From assembly GCF_024609765.1 (NCBI RefSeq), contig NZ_JANFDG010000003.1:186001-250000 (forward strand): a DNA stretch of 64,000 bases, given 5' to 3'. A model generated the notes under the pieces. The model saw only the letters and a program-made list of their open reading frames with translations. It searched no databases and was not told the origin of the DNA. Below are positions 8,963-20,706 of the stretch, piece by piece (position 1 is the first letter of the stretch; each line of letters begins with the position of its first letter). The DNA is from Shinella pollutisoli (lineage in GTDB: Bacteria > Pseudomonadota > Alphaproteobacteria > Rhizobiales > Rhizobiaceae). A program made the position numbers and the translations under genes.

Positions 8963-8990
8963 TTGAACTTCGAAAATTGACTCGTTAATA
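8963..8990 (+). promoter_or_regulatory. Possible sigma-70 promoter of pyc
   Basis: TTGAAC at 8963-8968 and TTAATA at 8985-8990 are separated by 16 bases in an AT-rich patch that stands out from the surrounding GC-rich DNA. It lies 51 bases upstream of the pyc start codon. Assigned on pattern only. Confidence 0.35.
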
Positions 8991-9041
8991 GTTTTGTTCG
9001 CGGGTGCAGCATTCCCGCTTCCAAGTCCTGAGGAGCCCGAC

Positions 9042-12000
9042 TTGCCCATTTCCAAGATCCTTGTCGCCAACCGTTCCGAAATCGCCATCCGCGTGTTCCG
9101 CGCGGCCAACGAACTGGGGCTCAAAACGGTGGCGATATGGGCGGAGGAGGACAAGCTCGCGCTGCACCGCTTCAAGGCCGACGAGAGCTACCAGATCGGC
9201 CGCGGCCCGCATCTGGAGCGCGACCTCGGGCCGATCGAGAGCTATCTCTCCATCGACGAGGTGATCCGGGTGGCGAAGCTGTCGGGGGCCGATGCGATCC
9301 ACCCCGGCTACGGCCTGCTCTCGGAAAGCCCGGAATTCGCGGAAGCCTGCGAGAAGAACGGCATCACCTTCATCGGCCCGAAGCCGCAGACGATGCGTCA
9401 GCTCGGCAACAAGGTGGCCGCCCGCAACCTTGCGATCTCGATCGGCGTGCCGGTCGTGCCGGCGACCGAGCCGCTGCCGGACGACCCGGACGAGATCCGG
9501 CGTCTCGCCGACGCGATCGGCTATCCGGTGATGCTCAAGGCCTCCTGGGGCGGCGGCGGGCGCGGCATGCGCGCGATCCGCGATCCCAAGGACCTCATCC
9601 GGGAGGTCACCGAGGCCAAGCGCGAGGCGAAGGCCGCCTTCGGCAAGGACGAGGTCTATCTGGAAAAGCTCGTCGAGCGCGCCCGCCACGTCGAAAGCCA
9701 GATCCTCGGCGACACGCACGGCAACGTCGTCCACCTCTTCGAGCGCGACTGCTCCATCCAGCGCCGCAATCAGAAGGTCGTCGAGCGCGCGCCGGCGCCC
9801 TATCTCTCCGAGGCGCAGCGCCGGGAGCTTGCCGACTATTCGCTGAAGATCGCCCGGGCGACGGACTATATCGGCGCCGGCACCGTCGAGTACCTGATGG
9901 ATGCGGACACGGGGAAATTCTACTTCATCGAGGTCAACCCGCGCATCCAGGTCGAGCACACCGTCACCGAGGTCGTGACCGGCATCGACATCGTCAAGGC
10001 GCAGATCCATATCCTCGACGGCGAGGCGATCGGCACGCCGGCCTCGGGTGTCCCGCGCCAGGAGGACATCCGCCTCAACGGCCACGCGCTGCAGTGCCGC
10101 ATCACCACCGAGGACCCGGAGCAGAACTTCATCCCCGACTACGGCCGCATCACCGGCTACCGCTCGGCCTCGGGCTTCGGCATCCGCCTCGACGGCGGCA
10201 CGGCCTATCCGGGCGCCGTCATCACGCGCTACTACGACCCGCTGCTCGTCAAGGTGACGGCCTGGGCGCCGAACCCGCTGGAGGCGATCAACCGCATGGA
10301 CCGGGCGCTGCGCGAGTTCCGCATCCGCGGCGTGGCGACCAACCTCACCTTCCTCGAGGCGATCATCGGCCACGAGAAGTTCCGCGACAATTCCTACACG
10401 ACCCGCTTCATCGACACGACGCCGGAGCTGTTCCAGCAGGTCAAGCGCCAGGACCGCGCGACGAAGCTGCTCACCTATCTCGCCGACGTGACCGTCAACG
10501 GCCACCCGGAGGCGAAGGGCCGGCCGAAGCCGTCCGCCGACGTCGCCAAGCCCGTGGTGCCCCACATCAACGGCGACATCCCCGCCGGCACCAAGCAGAA
10601 GCTCGACGCGCTCGGGCCGAAGAAGTTCGCCGAATGGGTGAGGGCGGAAAGGCGCGCCTTCATCGCCGACACGACGATGCGCGACGCCCACCAGTCGCTG
10701 CTGGCGACGCGCATGCGCACGCACGACATCGCCCGCGTGGCCGGCACCTACGCGCGGGCGCTGCCGCAGCTCTTCTCGCTCGAATGCTGGGGCGGCGCCA
10801 CCTTCGACGTGTCGATGCGCTTCCTCACCGAGGACCCGTGGGACCGCCTCGCCCGCATCCGCGAGGACGCGCCGAACCTGCTCCTGCAGATGCTGCTGCG
10901 GGGCGCGAACGGCGTCGGTTACAAGAACTATCCCGACAACGTCGTGAAGTATTTCGTCCGCCAGGCGGCGAAGGGCGGCATCGACGTCTTCCGCGTCTTC
11001 GATTGCCTCAACTGGGTCGACAACATGCGCGTCTCGATGGACGCCGTCGCCGAGGAGAACCGCATCTGCGAGGCGGCGATCTGCTATACGGGCGACCTCC
11101 TCAACGCGGCCCGCCCGAAATACGACCTCAAGTACTATACCGCCCTTGCCGCCGAGCTGGAGAAGGCGGGCGCGCACATGATCGCGGTCAAGGACATGGC
11201 GGGACTCCTGAAGCCGGCGGCCGCGCGCGTGCTGTTCAAGGCCCTGCGCGAGGCGACCGACCTGCCGATCCATTTCCACACGCACGACACGTCCGGCATC
11301 TCCGCCGCGACCGTGCTGGCGGCGATCGAATCCGGCGTCGACGTGGTGGATGCGGCGATGGACGCGCTCTCCGGCAACACCTCGCAGCCCTGTCTCGGCT
11401 CGATCGTCGAGGCGCTGAAGGGCTCCGAGCGCGATCCGGGCCTCGACCCGGAATGGATCCGCCGCATCTCCTTCTACTGGGAGGCCGTGCGCTTCCAGTA
11501 TGCCGCCTTCGAGAGCGACCTCAAGGGGCCGGCCTCGGAGGTCTACCTGCACGAGATGCCGGGCGGCCAGTTCACCAACCTCAAGGAGCAGGCCCGCTCG
11601 CTCGGCCTGGAGACGAAGTGGCACCGCGTGGCGCAGGCCTATGCCGACGCCAACCAGATGTTCGGCGACATCGTCAAGGTGACGCCCTCCTCCAAGGTGG
11701 TGGGCGACATGGCGCTGATGATGGTCTCCCAGGACCTGACCGTCGCCGACGTCGAGAACCCGGCCAAGGACATCGCCTTCCCGGAATCGGTCGTCTCGAT
11801 GCTGAAGGGCGACCTCGGCCAGCCCCCGGGCGGCTGGCCGGAAGGCCTGCAGAAGAAGGCGCTGAAGGGCGAGACGCCCTATACGGAGCGCCCCGGCTCG
11901 CTGCTCGCCGACGCCGATCTCGACGCGGAGCGCGCGGCGATCGAGGAGAAGCTGGAGCGCAAGGTCGACGACTTCGAGTTCGCCTCCTACCTCATGTATC

Positions 12001-12497
12001 CCAAGGTCTTCACCGACTATGCGCTCGCCGCCGATACCTACGGCCCGGTCAGCGTGCTGCCGACGCCCGCCTATTTCTACGGGCTGGCGCCGGGCGAGGA
12101 GCTGCAGCCGGAGATCGAGAAGGGCAAGTCGCTGGTCATCCTCTACCAGGCACGGAGCGAGCCGGACGAGAAGGGCCTCGTCAAGGTGTTCTTCGAACTG
12201 AACGGCCAGCCGCGCCTCATCAAGGTGCCGGACCGCAACCGTGCGGCCGCCTCCGTCGCCCGCCGCAAGGCCGAGGCCGGCAACGCCGCCCATCTCGGCG
12301 CGCCGATGCCGGGCGTCATCTCGACGGTCGCCGTTTCCGCCGGCCAGGAGGTCAAGGCCGGCGACGTGCTGCTTTCCATCGAGGCGATGAAGATGGAGAC
12401 CGCGCTGCATGCCGAGAAGGACGGCGTGGTCGCCGAGGTCCTCGTCAGGGCCGGCGACCAGATCGACGCCAAGGACCTCCTCGTCGTCTTCGGGTGA
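9042..12497 (+). CDS. pyc: Pyruvate carboxylase
   Basis: Biotin enzyme converting pyruvate, ATP and bicarbonate to oxaloacetate (anaplerosis). I chose the TTG at 9042 (LPISKILVANRSEIA) because GAGGAG at 9030-9035 sits six bases upstream and the resulting 1151 residues match the family. A longer frame opens at 8994 but has no ribosome-binding site. Domains in order: biotin carboxylase with ATP-grasp (about 1-455, glycine-rich loop WGGGGRGMR), carboxyltransferase TIM barrel (about 530-800, start RRAFIADTTMRDAHQSLLATR), the PC linker domain, and a biotinyl domain with biotin-accepting K1117 in EAMKMET, 35 residues from the end as in homologues. All catalytic regions look intact. Confidence 0.96.
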   Translation: MPISKILVANRSEIAIRVFRAANELGLKTVAIWAEEDKLALHRFKADESYQIGRGPHLERDLGPIESYLSIDEVIRVAKLSGADAIHPGYGLLSESPEFAEACEKNGITFIGPKPQTMRQLGNKVAARNLAISIGVPVVPATEPLPDDPDEIRRLADAIGYPVMLKASWGGGGRGMRAIRDPKDLIREVTEAKREAKAAFGKDEVYLEKLVERARHVESQILGDTHGNVVHLFERDCSIQRRNQKVVERAPAPYLSEAQRRELADYSLKIARATDYIGAGTVEYLMDADTGKFYFIEVNPRIQVEHTVTEVVTGIDIVKAQIHILDGEAIGTPASGVPRQEDIRLNGHALQCRITTEDPEQNFIPDYGRITGYRSASGFGIRLDGGTAYPGAVITRYYDPLLVKVTAWAPNPLEAINRMDRALREFRIRGVATNLTFLEAIIGHEKFRDNSYTTRFIDTTPELFQQVKRQDRATKLLTYLADVTVNGHPEAKGRPKPSADVAKPVVPHINGDIPAGTKQKLDALGPKKFAEWVRAERRAFIADTTMRDAHQSLLATRMRTHDIARVAGTYARALPQLFSLECWGGATFDVSMRFLTEDPWDRLARIREDAPNLLLQMLLRGANGVGYKNYPDNVVKYFVRQAAKGGIDVFRVFDCLNWVDNMRVSMDAVAEENRICEAAICYTGDLLNAARPKYDLKYYTALAAELEKAGAHMIAVKDMAGLLKPAAARVLFKALREATDLPIHFHTHDTSGISAATVLAAIESGVDVVDAAMDALSGNTSQPCLGSIVEALKGSERDPGLDPEWIRRISFYWEAVRFQYAAFESDLKGPASEVYLHEMPGGQFTNLKEQARSLGLETKWHRVAQAYADANQMFGDIVKVTPSSKVVGDMALMMVSQDLTVADVENPAKDIAFPESVVSMLKGDLGQPPGGWPEGLQKKALKGETPYTERPGSLLADADLDAERAAIEEKLERKVDDFEFASYLMYPKVFTDYALAADTYGPVSVLPTPAYFYGLAPGEELQPEIEKGKSLVILYQARSEPDEKGLVKVFFELNGQPRLIKVPDRNRAAASVARRKAEAGNAAHLGAPMPGVISTVAVSAGQEVKAGDVLLSIEAMKMETALHAEKDGVVAEVLVRAGDQIDAKDLLVVFG

Positions 12498-12577
12498 GGC
12501 GCATGGCGGCGGCTTGAAAGCCGGCGGCGGATGTGGGAAGGGAGTTTCCTTCCCGCTTCCAGCCGACGTCGATCTCC

Positions 12578-13129
12578 ATGTCCTTCGTCATCCGCACCGC
12601 CGCCCTCGGCGACATCGCCGCCTTCACCGAGATCTACCGCGAATCCGTGCTGAACGGGGTCGCGAGCTACGAGATCGACCCGCCGTCGCTCGACGAGATG
12701 GCGGCGCGCTTCAAGACGATCACCGGCAAGGGTTATCCCTATATCGTCGCCGTCGAGCAGACCGGGCTCATCCTCGGCTTTGCCTATGCGTCCGCTTTCC
12801 GGCCCCGGCCGGCCTATCGCTGGATGGTGGAGGATTCGGTCTACCTGGCGCCCGAGGCGCGCGGCAAGGGGATCGGCAGGGCGCTGCTTTCCGAGCTGAT
12901 CCGCCGCGCGACGGCGCTCGGCTTCCGCCAGATGGCGGCCGTCATCGGCGGCGCCCACCCCGCCTCGATCGCGCTGCACCGCGCGGCCGGCTTCGCGGAG
13001 GCCGGGCGGATGACAGCGACCGGCTTCAAGCACGGCCGCTGGCTCGACACGGTGTTCATGCAGCGCGCGCTCGGCGAAGGGGCGGAGACCGCGCCGGCGC
13101 CCGATTCCTTTCCGGCGACGATGGAATAG
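12578..13129 (+). CDS. GNAT N-acetyltransferase, phosphinothricin-acetyltransferase type
   Basis: 183 residues from ATG 12578 (MSFVIRTAALGDIAAFTEIY). A GTG 45 bases upstream is in frame but would add a tail unlike the family. The GNAT fold is shown by the acetyl-CoA loop VYLAPEARGKGIGRALL and by AVIGGAHPASIALHRAAGF, both typical of the Pat/YncA group that acetylates small amines such as phosphinothricin or methionine sulfoximine. The true substrate cannot be read from sequence. It follows pyc by 80 bases in the same direction, but nothing links their functions. Confidence 0.8.
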   Translation: MSFVIRTAALGDIAAFTEIYRESVLNGVASYEIDPPSLDEMAARFKTITGKGYPYIVAVEQTGLILGFAYASAFRPRPAYRWMVEDSVYLAPEARGKGIGRALLSELIRRATALGFRQMAAVIGGAHPASIALHRAAGFAEAGRMTATGFKHGRWLDTVFMQRALGEGAETAPAPDSFPATME

Positions 13130-13501
13130 TCAGGTCTCGATGAGGCGCAGCGCCTTGTCGAACACCTTCAGCACCTGGCCGAGGTCGTGGCCGCGCTTGA
13201 GGATCGTGCCGTGCGTGTTGATCACGCTGTAGGCGCCCTGCCGGGCGGCGAGCCTGGAGTTCTTCTCGATGCGGTAGAGCGGCATCTCGCCGGAACGCTT
13301 GAAGACGGAGAAGACCGCCTTCTCCCGGGTGTGGTCGATGGCGTAGTCGCGCCATTCGCCGTCGCCGACCATGCGGCCGTAGACGCGCAGGATGGCATCG
13401 AGTTCGCGCCTGTGGAACGTGACCGGCAGCGGCTCCTTGCTGTTGCGATATTCCCGAAGGTCCACCACGCTGGAGGACTGCAAATCCGGCTGGTCGCTCA
13501 T
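13130..13501 (-). CDS. DUF2794 protein
   Basis: 123 residues, the usual length of this small cytoplasmic family, conserved in Rhizobiales and of unknown function. The sequence starts MSDQPDLQSSSVVDLREYR and includes FHRRELDAILRVYGRMV and YRIEKNSRLAARQG. GGAG lies six bases before the ATG at 13501. It ends two bases from the acetyltransferase on the other strand, so the two genes converge with no room for a separate terminator. Confidence 0.8.
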   Translation of the reverse strand: MSDQPDLQSSSVVDLREYRNSKEPLPVTFHRRELDAILRVYGRMVGDGEWRDYAIDHTREKAVFSVFKRSGEMPLYRIEKNSRLAARQGAYSVINTHGTILKRGHDLGQVLKVFDKALRLIET

Positions 13502-13598
13502 CGTATCTCCGCGCCTTCACTGTGACGGCTCGGTGACAGTGTGCCTGAGCGGCTCCGAAATGCAAGCGCGCCGGCCGGTCGCGGCGGCCGGCGGCCTC

Positions 13599-14033
13599 TC
13601 AGACGATGCCGTGCTTCTTCATGAGCGCCTGCTCGTCGCCCGCCACCCAGCCGAAGACCCTGGCGTCCCCGTCCTGCGTCCGGACGAGGTAGTGGACGTC
13701 GAAATCGATCGCCACGTCCGGCCCGCCCTTGCGGGCATAGGTCGCCGTCCAGGCGACATGGGAGACGCAATGGTGCTCGTCGATCGGCGAGAGGCGGACG
13801 GCGCGTATCCGCATACCCTTCGTGCCGATCGCCCGGTAGTGCGCGTAGCCGTCCGCCAACGCCTGGCGGAACCGGTCGTCGTTCGTCCCGGTCATCACGC
13901 CGGCCGGCGTGGCCGCGATGAAGGCGGGCGCATAGAGCGCGGCCGCCTCGTCCATGTCGATGTCGCCGCCGAGCGAGCGCTCGAAGAAACGCTCGTATCG
14001 CGCGAAGAGCTTCCTCACGTCCGCTTCCATCAT
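13599..14033 (-). CDS. NTF2-like (SnoaL/DUF4440-type) protein
   Basis: 144 residues from ATG 14033, chosen because GGGAGG lies five bases upstream; a longer in-frame start at 14198 adds residues with no family likeness. The pattern of an N-terminal helix pair (RKLFARYERFFERSL), GDIDMDEAAALYAPAFIAATP and later strands ending in a tryptophan-containing segment (VFGWVAGDEQALMKKHGI) fits the NTF2-like alpha+beta barrel. Members bind or turn over small molecules. No signal peptide. Function not assignable. Confidence 0.65.
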   Translation of the reverse strand: MMEADVRKLFARYERFFERSLGGDIDMDEAAALYAPAFIAATPAGVMTGTNDDRFRQALADGYAHYRAIGTKGMRIRAVRLSPIDEHHCVSHVAWTATYARKGGPDVAIDFDVHYLVRTQDGDARVFGWVAGDEQALMKKHGIV

Positions 14034-14286
14034 GTGGCCCTCCCGCAGGCAAATTTCGTTCCGCCGCATTTCAGCCCAACCGACGCCCAAATTGCAGGAG
14101 AAAGTCCGTCCGTCGCTGTGGCGCCGGACCGTGACCTGTGCGGGAAGCTGGCCTGCGCGCAGCGCTGTCGAAGTTGCCCTGTATTCCGTTGCCGGCAACT
14201 TTGTCCGGTCCGGTCCGTCTGTCTTCGAACCCTCAAGCCCCAGCCCCTCGAAGACGCCGGACCGGACCTCCCCCGCCGGAAAGGGT

Positions 14287-15048
14287 TCAGCGGGCCTGCC
14301 CGCCCGGAACCAGCAGCGTCGCGCCGAGGATCGCGCCCGGCGTCTCGGCCGTGCGCATGCGCTGCAAAAGCACCGCGCAGCCGCCGCTCGTCTTCTTCTT
14401 CGCCAGCATGGCGGCGGGCAGGATCAGGTTCGTCTCCTTGCCCTCCCACATGCCGATCGTCTCCATGTCCGTCACCGCGTGCCAGTAGTTGACCGTCTTG
14501 CCGCGGTTCTCGCCCTTGTCGATTTCTATCGCGCGCTCGCGCTCGAAATAGGCGATGACGATGTTGGCCTTGCCCTGGCCCTCGCCGACGCGGATGCGCA
14601 GCTCGTCGTTCTTCACCTCGATGCCGACCGGCACGCTGAGGCCCTTGCCCTCGCCCGACAGCGCGTCGATGCGGGCGCGGATGCCGGGGAGGTCGGCGCC
14701 GTTCATGTGCTCGCGCCCGTTCAGCACCGCCTGCGGCGTGTAGACGCCGTTGCGGCCGAACATGCGGGCATAGGCGTATTGCCGCTCGGTGTTCTCCTTC
14801 GAGCCGAGCGTATCGGCCCAGCCGAGATAGTTCCAGTAGTCGACATGATAGGCGAGCGCCACGACGCTGCCCTCGCGGGCGAGCGTTTCCAGGGCCTTGT
14901 CGGCCGGCGGACAGGAGGAACAGCCCTGGCTGGTGAAGAGCTCGACCACGCCGCTCGCGGGCCTTGCCTCCTGTGCTGGAGCGGCCGTCGCGCCGCCCAT
15001 CAAGGCAAGCAGGGCAGCCAGACATCCCACAATGCGTCGTCGCGGCAT
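14287..15048 (-). CDS. DUF1223 secreted thioredoxin-fold protein
   Basis: 253 residues. The N-terminus is a cleavable signal peptide (about 1-26, ending APAQ). DUF1223 proteins have a thioredoxin-like fold; here LFTSQGCSSCPPAD carries a CxxC pair (C43, C46) where thioredoxins have their active site, followed by HVDYWNYLGWADTLGS. The likely location is the periplasm, and the likely role is a thiol-disulfide or metal-linked one, but no substrate is known. It lies downstream of acnA in the same direction, separated from it by the acnA terminator, so it probably has its own promoter in 15049-15200. Confidence 0.8.
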   Translation of the reverse strand: MPRRRIVGCLAALLALMGGATAAPAQEARPASGVVELFTSQGCSSCPPADKALETLAREGSVVALAYHVDYWNYLGWADTLGSKENTERQYAYARMFGRNGVYTPQAVLNGREHMNGADLPGIRARIDALSGEGKGLSVPVGIEVKNDELRIRVGEGQGKANIVIAYFERERAIEIDKGENRGKTVNYWHAVTDMETIGMWEGKETNLILPAAMLAKKKTSGGCAVLLQRMRTAETPGAILGATLLVPGGQAR

Positions 15049-15202
15049 GATCGCTTCCAGTGGCGCGCCGGCGATGGCCGGCCGTGAACGCCCGTCATAC
15101 GCGCTTGCCGCGCGGACCGGAAGTCACATTGGAGTGAGATTTGCGTGTGCAAACGGGATCAGGATTCGCGCGCGCGAACGGGAGCGGGATCCGTCCGCGA
15201 AA

Positions 15203-15228
15203 ATGCCGGGGCCCTGCGGCCCCGGCAT
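15203..15228 (-). terminator. Intrinsic terminator of acnA
   Basis: A perfect 11-bp GC-rich stem, ATGCCGGGGCC paired with GGCCCCGGCAT, around a four-base loop, followed on the minus strand by TTTC. It begins 25 bases beyond the acnA stop codon in the acnA reading direction. Confidence 0.85.
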
Positions 15229-15252
15229 CGATGGCTTCGGCCTGTCGGCCGG

Positions 15253-17946
<2,694 letters not shown>

Positions 17947-18212
17947 TTTATACCCCGTCTCGTCTGGCGCCAGAAATCTGACGTACGAACGCCCGTGCGC
18001 GTTTAGCGCGAATGGGATGCGGGTGCGGCCATTTCCGCTGTCCGTACGCGGAAATCATTCCCGTGTTCGGCGCTTGGATGAAATTCACGCCGACCGCTGG
18101 CGTGTTGCGGGGGTTATAGATAATTTCTAAAGAAGGTTCCAGAGTGCCGTCCGGCAAATCGGGACAATTTTTTTGCATTGCGACCAAGGTCGTAAAGGGA
18201 AAGTGACGTACC
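17947..18212. promoter_or_regulatory. Divergent promoter region, acnA / ccmA
   Basis: 266 bases between two divergent starts, so promoters for aconitase (leftward) and the cytochrome c maturation operon (rightward) must lie here. A T-rich tract (CAATTTTTTTGCATTGCG, near 18163-18180) precedes ccmA. I could not pick out a confident -35/-10 pair or a known iron-regulator box by eye. Confidence 0.4.
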
Positions 18213-18854
18213 ATGCGGCTCCTTGCCGAGGGTCTGAGTGCGAAGCGGGGCGAGGACCTGATTTTCCGGGATGTTTCCTTCGGAATCGACGCCGGGGAGG
18301 CGCTCATCGTCAAGGGCGCGAACGGCTCCGGCAAGTCGACGCTGCTGCGCGTTCTCGCCGGCCTGCTGCCGGCCGTTTCCGGCACCGCGCGGCTTCTTGC
18401 TGCGGCGCACCCGGTGGAGCGGCTGGGGGAGGCCTGCCACTATCTCGGCCACCGCAACGCGATGAAGCGGGAGCTCACCGTCGAGGAGAACCTCGTCTTC
18501 TGGAAGGCCTTCTACGGCGACCTTCACGGCGGCGCGGGGATCGGCGTCGACGCGGCGGCGGCGGCCGTCGGGCTCGGCGGCATCCTGCACCTTCCCTTCG
18601 GCTATCTCTCGGCCGGCCAGCAGCGGCGCATGGCGATGGCGCGGCTCCTCGTCGCCTGGCGGCCGGTCTGGATCCTCGACGAGCCGACGGCCGCGCTCGA
18701 CGTGGCGGCCGAGGCGATGTTCGCCGGGCTGGTGACGAACCATCTGGCGCAGGGCGGCATCGCCATCGCCGCCACGCACCAGCCGCTCGGGCTGGAAGGG
18801 GCGCGGGAGCTGTGGATGACCGGGTTCGCGGGTGCGGAGCAGGGGGTATGGTGA
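18213..18854 (+). CDS. ccmA: Heme exporter ATP-binding protein CcmA
   Basis: 213 residues, a stand-alone ABC ATPase. With CcmB and CcmC/D it releases heme-loaded CcmE during system I cytochrome c maturation. Walker [14 protein letters not shown] is near residue 35, signature LSAGQQRRMAMARLL, Walker B VWILDEPTAALD. First gene of a rightward ccmABCDG set. The downstream junction to ccmB is unusual: it contains a 158-bp mosaic repeat instead of a tight coupling. Confidence 0.95.
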   Translation: MRLLAEGLSAKRGEDLIFRDVSFGIDAGEALIVKGANGSGKSTLLRVLAGLLPAVSGTARLLAAAHPVERLGEACHYLGHRNAMKRELTVEENLVFWKAFYGDLHGGAGIGVDAAAAAVGLGGILHLPFGYLSAGQQRRMAMARLLVAWRPVWILDEPTAALDVAAEAMFAGLVTNHLAQGGIAIAATHQPLGLEGARELWMTGFAGAEQGVW

Positions 18855-18870
18855 TGGGCGTGCAGGGTGT

Positions 18871-19028
18871 TACCCCCCTCTGGCCTGCCGGCCATCTCCC
18901 CCTCAAGGGGGGAGATCGAATCGTTGCGACGTCTTGCCACACACAGGCGAAGCGGGCCGGGCAGCCGGCTAGCGTCTTGCCGATCTCCCCCCTCGAGGGG
19001 GAGATGGCCGGCAAGCCAGAGAGGGGTA
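18871..19028. repeat. Intergenic mosaic element (RIME-like) inside the ccm operon
   Basis: A 158-bp unit bounded by 34-bp inverted repeats (18871-18904 and the complement of 18995-19028), matching at 32 of 34 positions. Each end folds into its own hairpin: ATCTCCCCC...GGGGGGAGAT (about 18894-18916) and GATCTCCCCC...GGGGGAGAT (about 18982-19005). This architecture of two palindromes in a short non-coding unit resembles the RIME elements described in rhizobia. No coding capacity. Its right end provides GAGAGGGG, placed nine bases before the ccmB start codon. Confidence 0.75.
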
Positions 19029-19035
19029 TTTTTGC

Positions 19036-19695
19036 ATGATCCCCCTCCTCCTCCGCGACATAAGGCTCTCGGTGCGCGCCGGCGGGGGCGCGCTGATCGG
19101 GGTGCTGTTCTTCATGACGGTGGTCGCCGTCATTCCCTTCGGCGTCGGGCCCGACCTCAACCTGCTGTCGCGCATCGGACCGGCGATCCTGTGGATCGGT
19201 GCGCTGCTCGCCGCGCTGCTCGGCCTCGACCGGCTGTTCCAGGCCGAGCGCGAGGACGGCTCGCTCGATCTCCTGCTGATGCAGGAGACGCCGCTGGTGC
19301 TGACCGTGCTCGTCAAGTGCCTCGCGCACTGGATCGCGACCGGCCTGCCGCTCGTCATCGCCGCCCCGCTGCTCGGCCTGTTCATGAACATGGACGAGGT
19401 GGCGATCGGCGCCACCACGCTGACGCTGCTTGCCGGCACGCCGGCGATCACCTTCATCGGCGCCGCCGGGGCGGCGATCGCCGTCGCCCTGCCGCGCGGC
19501 GGGCTGCTGGTGTCGATCCTCGTGCTGCCGCTCGCCATTCCCGTGCTGATCTTCGGCGTCAGCGCCGTACATGCGGCGATCGAGGATCCGGCGCCCTTCC
19601 TGCCGCCCTTCCTTATTCTCGTCGCGATCAACCTGTTCTTTGCGGTGATCGGACCGGTCGCGGCGGCGGCCGCACTCCGGCTTTCGAGCGACTGA
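19036..19695 (+). CDS. ccmB: Heme exporter membrane protein CcmB
   Basis: 219 residues with about six hydrophobic segments, the membrane partner of CcmA in the inner membrane. Family features include the early segment LLLRDIRLSVRAGGGALIGVLFF and ERLFQAEREDGSLDLL-like residues (here RLFQAEREDGSLDLLLMQE). ATG at 19036. The Shine-Dalgarno-like GAGAGGGG at 19019-19026 belongs to the mosaic repeat upstream, so translation of ccmB appears to rely on repeat-derived sequence. Confidence 0.94.
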   Translation: MIPLLLRDIRLSVRAGGGALIGVLFFMTVVAVIPFGVGPDLNLLSRIGPAILWIGALLAALLGLDRLFQAEREDGSLDLLLMQETPLVLTVLVKCLAHWIATGLPLVIAAPLLGLFMNMDEVAIGATTLTLLAGTPAITFIGAAGAAIAVALPRGGLLVSILVLPLAIPVLIFGVSAVHAAIEDPAPFLPPFLILVAINLFFAVIGPVAAAAALRLSSD

Positions 19696-19768
19696 CGTGC
19701 CGAATTGACGCGAATGTGATTGCGCCAGATCAATTGAAGCGGGGGGGATTGCGCGTTAAAGGAACGTC

Positions 19769-20542
19769 ATGAGCGAACCGAGCCTTGCCATCCGCAAATT
19801 CAGCGATCTCGCCAACCCGACGCGCTTCCTGGCGCTCGTCGCACTCCTGTGGCCGTGGATGGCGGGCCTGACGCTCTGTCTGTTCGCGTTCGGCCTCTAC
19901 CTCTCCTTCGCCACGCTCGGCGACTACCAGCAGGGCGAGACGGTGCGCATCATGTACATCCACGTGCCGGCCGCCTGGCTGTCGATGATGTGCTATTCGG
20001 TGATGGCGGTCTCGGCGCTGGGCACGCTGGTCTGGCGCCATCCGCTCGCCGACGTCTCGGCCAAGGCGGCGGCGCCCCTCGGCGCCTGCTTCACGCTGAT
20101 CGCGCTTATCACCGGCTCGCTCTGGGGCAAGCCGATGTGGGGCACCTGGTGGGTCTGGGACGCGCGGCTCACCTCGGTCTTCGTGCTGTTTCTGATGTAT
20201 CTCGGCCTGATCGCGCTCAACCGGGCGATGGCCGACGACCCGACGCGCGCCGCCAAGGTCGGCGCGGTGCTGATCCTCGTCGGTTTCGTCAACATCCCGA
20301 TCATCAAGTTCTCGGTCGAGTGGTGGAACACGCTGCACCAGCCGGCGAGCGTCGTGCGCCTCGACGGGCCGACCATCGACCCGGAGTTCCTGCGTCCGCT
20401 GATGGTGATGGCGGTCGCCTTCACGCTGTTCTTCTTCACGCTGCATGTGCTGGCCATGCGCAACGAGATCCTGCGCCGGCGCATCTCGGTGCTGCGCCGC
20501 CACGCCGCGCGCGCCGTCGGCCGCGAGGGGAGCGACGCATGA
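19769..20542 (+). CDS. ccmC: Heme transporter / heme-handling protein CcmC
   Basis: 257 residues, six transmembrane segments, with the tryptophan-rich heme-handling motif WGTWWVWDARLTS and a periplasmic histidine in MYIHVPAAW. It presents heme to CcmE. AAAGGA precedes the ATG at 19769. The stop overlaps the ccmD start (ATGA at 20539-20542), which indicates coupled translation. Confidence 0.96.
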   Translation: MSEPSLAIRKFSDLANPTRFLALVALLWPWMAGLTLCLFAFGLYLSFATLGDYQQGETVRIMYIHVPAAWLSMMCYSVMAVSALGTLVWRHPLADVSAKAAAPLGACFTLIALITGSLWGKPMWGTWWVWDARLTSVFVLFLMYLGLIALNRAMADDPTRAAKVGAVLILVGFVNIPIIKFSVEWWNTLHQPASVVRLDGPTIDPEFLRPLMVMAVAFTLFFFTLHVLAMRNEILRRRISVLRRHAARAVGREGSDA

Positions 20543-20706
20543 GCCACGCCTTCTACGTCACGCTGTCCTATCTCTCCGCCTTCGGCATCGCCCTCGGTCT
20601 TGTGCTTTGGGTCTGGCTCGACCATCGCGGCCGGCAGAAGGAATTGGCGCGGCTCGAAGCGGCCGGCATCCGCCGCCGCTCCGCCCATTCCGGCGAGGCG
20701 CAATGA
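20539..20706 (+). CDS. ccmD: Heme exporter protein CcmD
   Basis: 55 residues: a single transmembrane helix (about residues 8-27) followed by a basic cytoplasmic tail (HRGRQKELARLEAAGIRRR), the standard CcmD layout. CcmD stabilises the CcmABC-CcmE complex. It overlaps ccmC by four bases at the start and ccmG by four bases at the end. Confidence 0.9.
   Translation: MSHAFYVTLSYLSAFGIALGLVLWVWLDHRGRQKELARLEAAGIRRRSAHSGEAQ

Noticed and set aside
8928-9041. lux box upstream of pyc
   Set aside because: Only short TTCGAA-type symmetry was seen; no 18-20 bp dyad of lux-box form.
8985-12410. 1141-residue open frame antisense to pyc
   Set aside because: Same GC effect; pyc on the plus strand has every expected domain.
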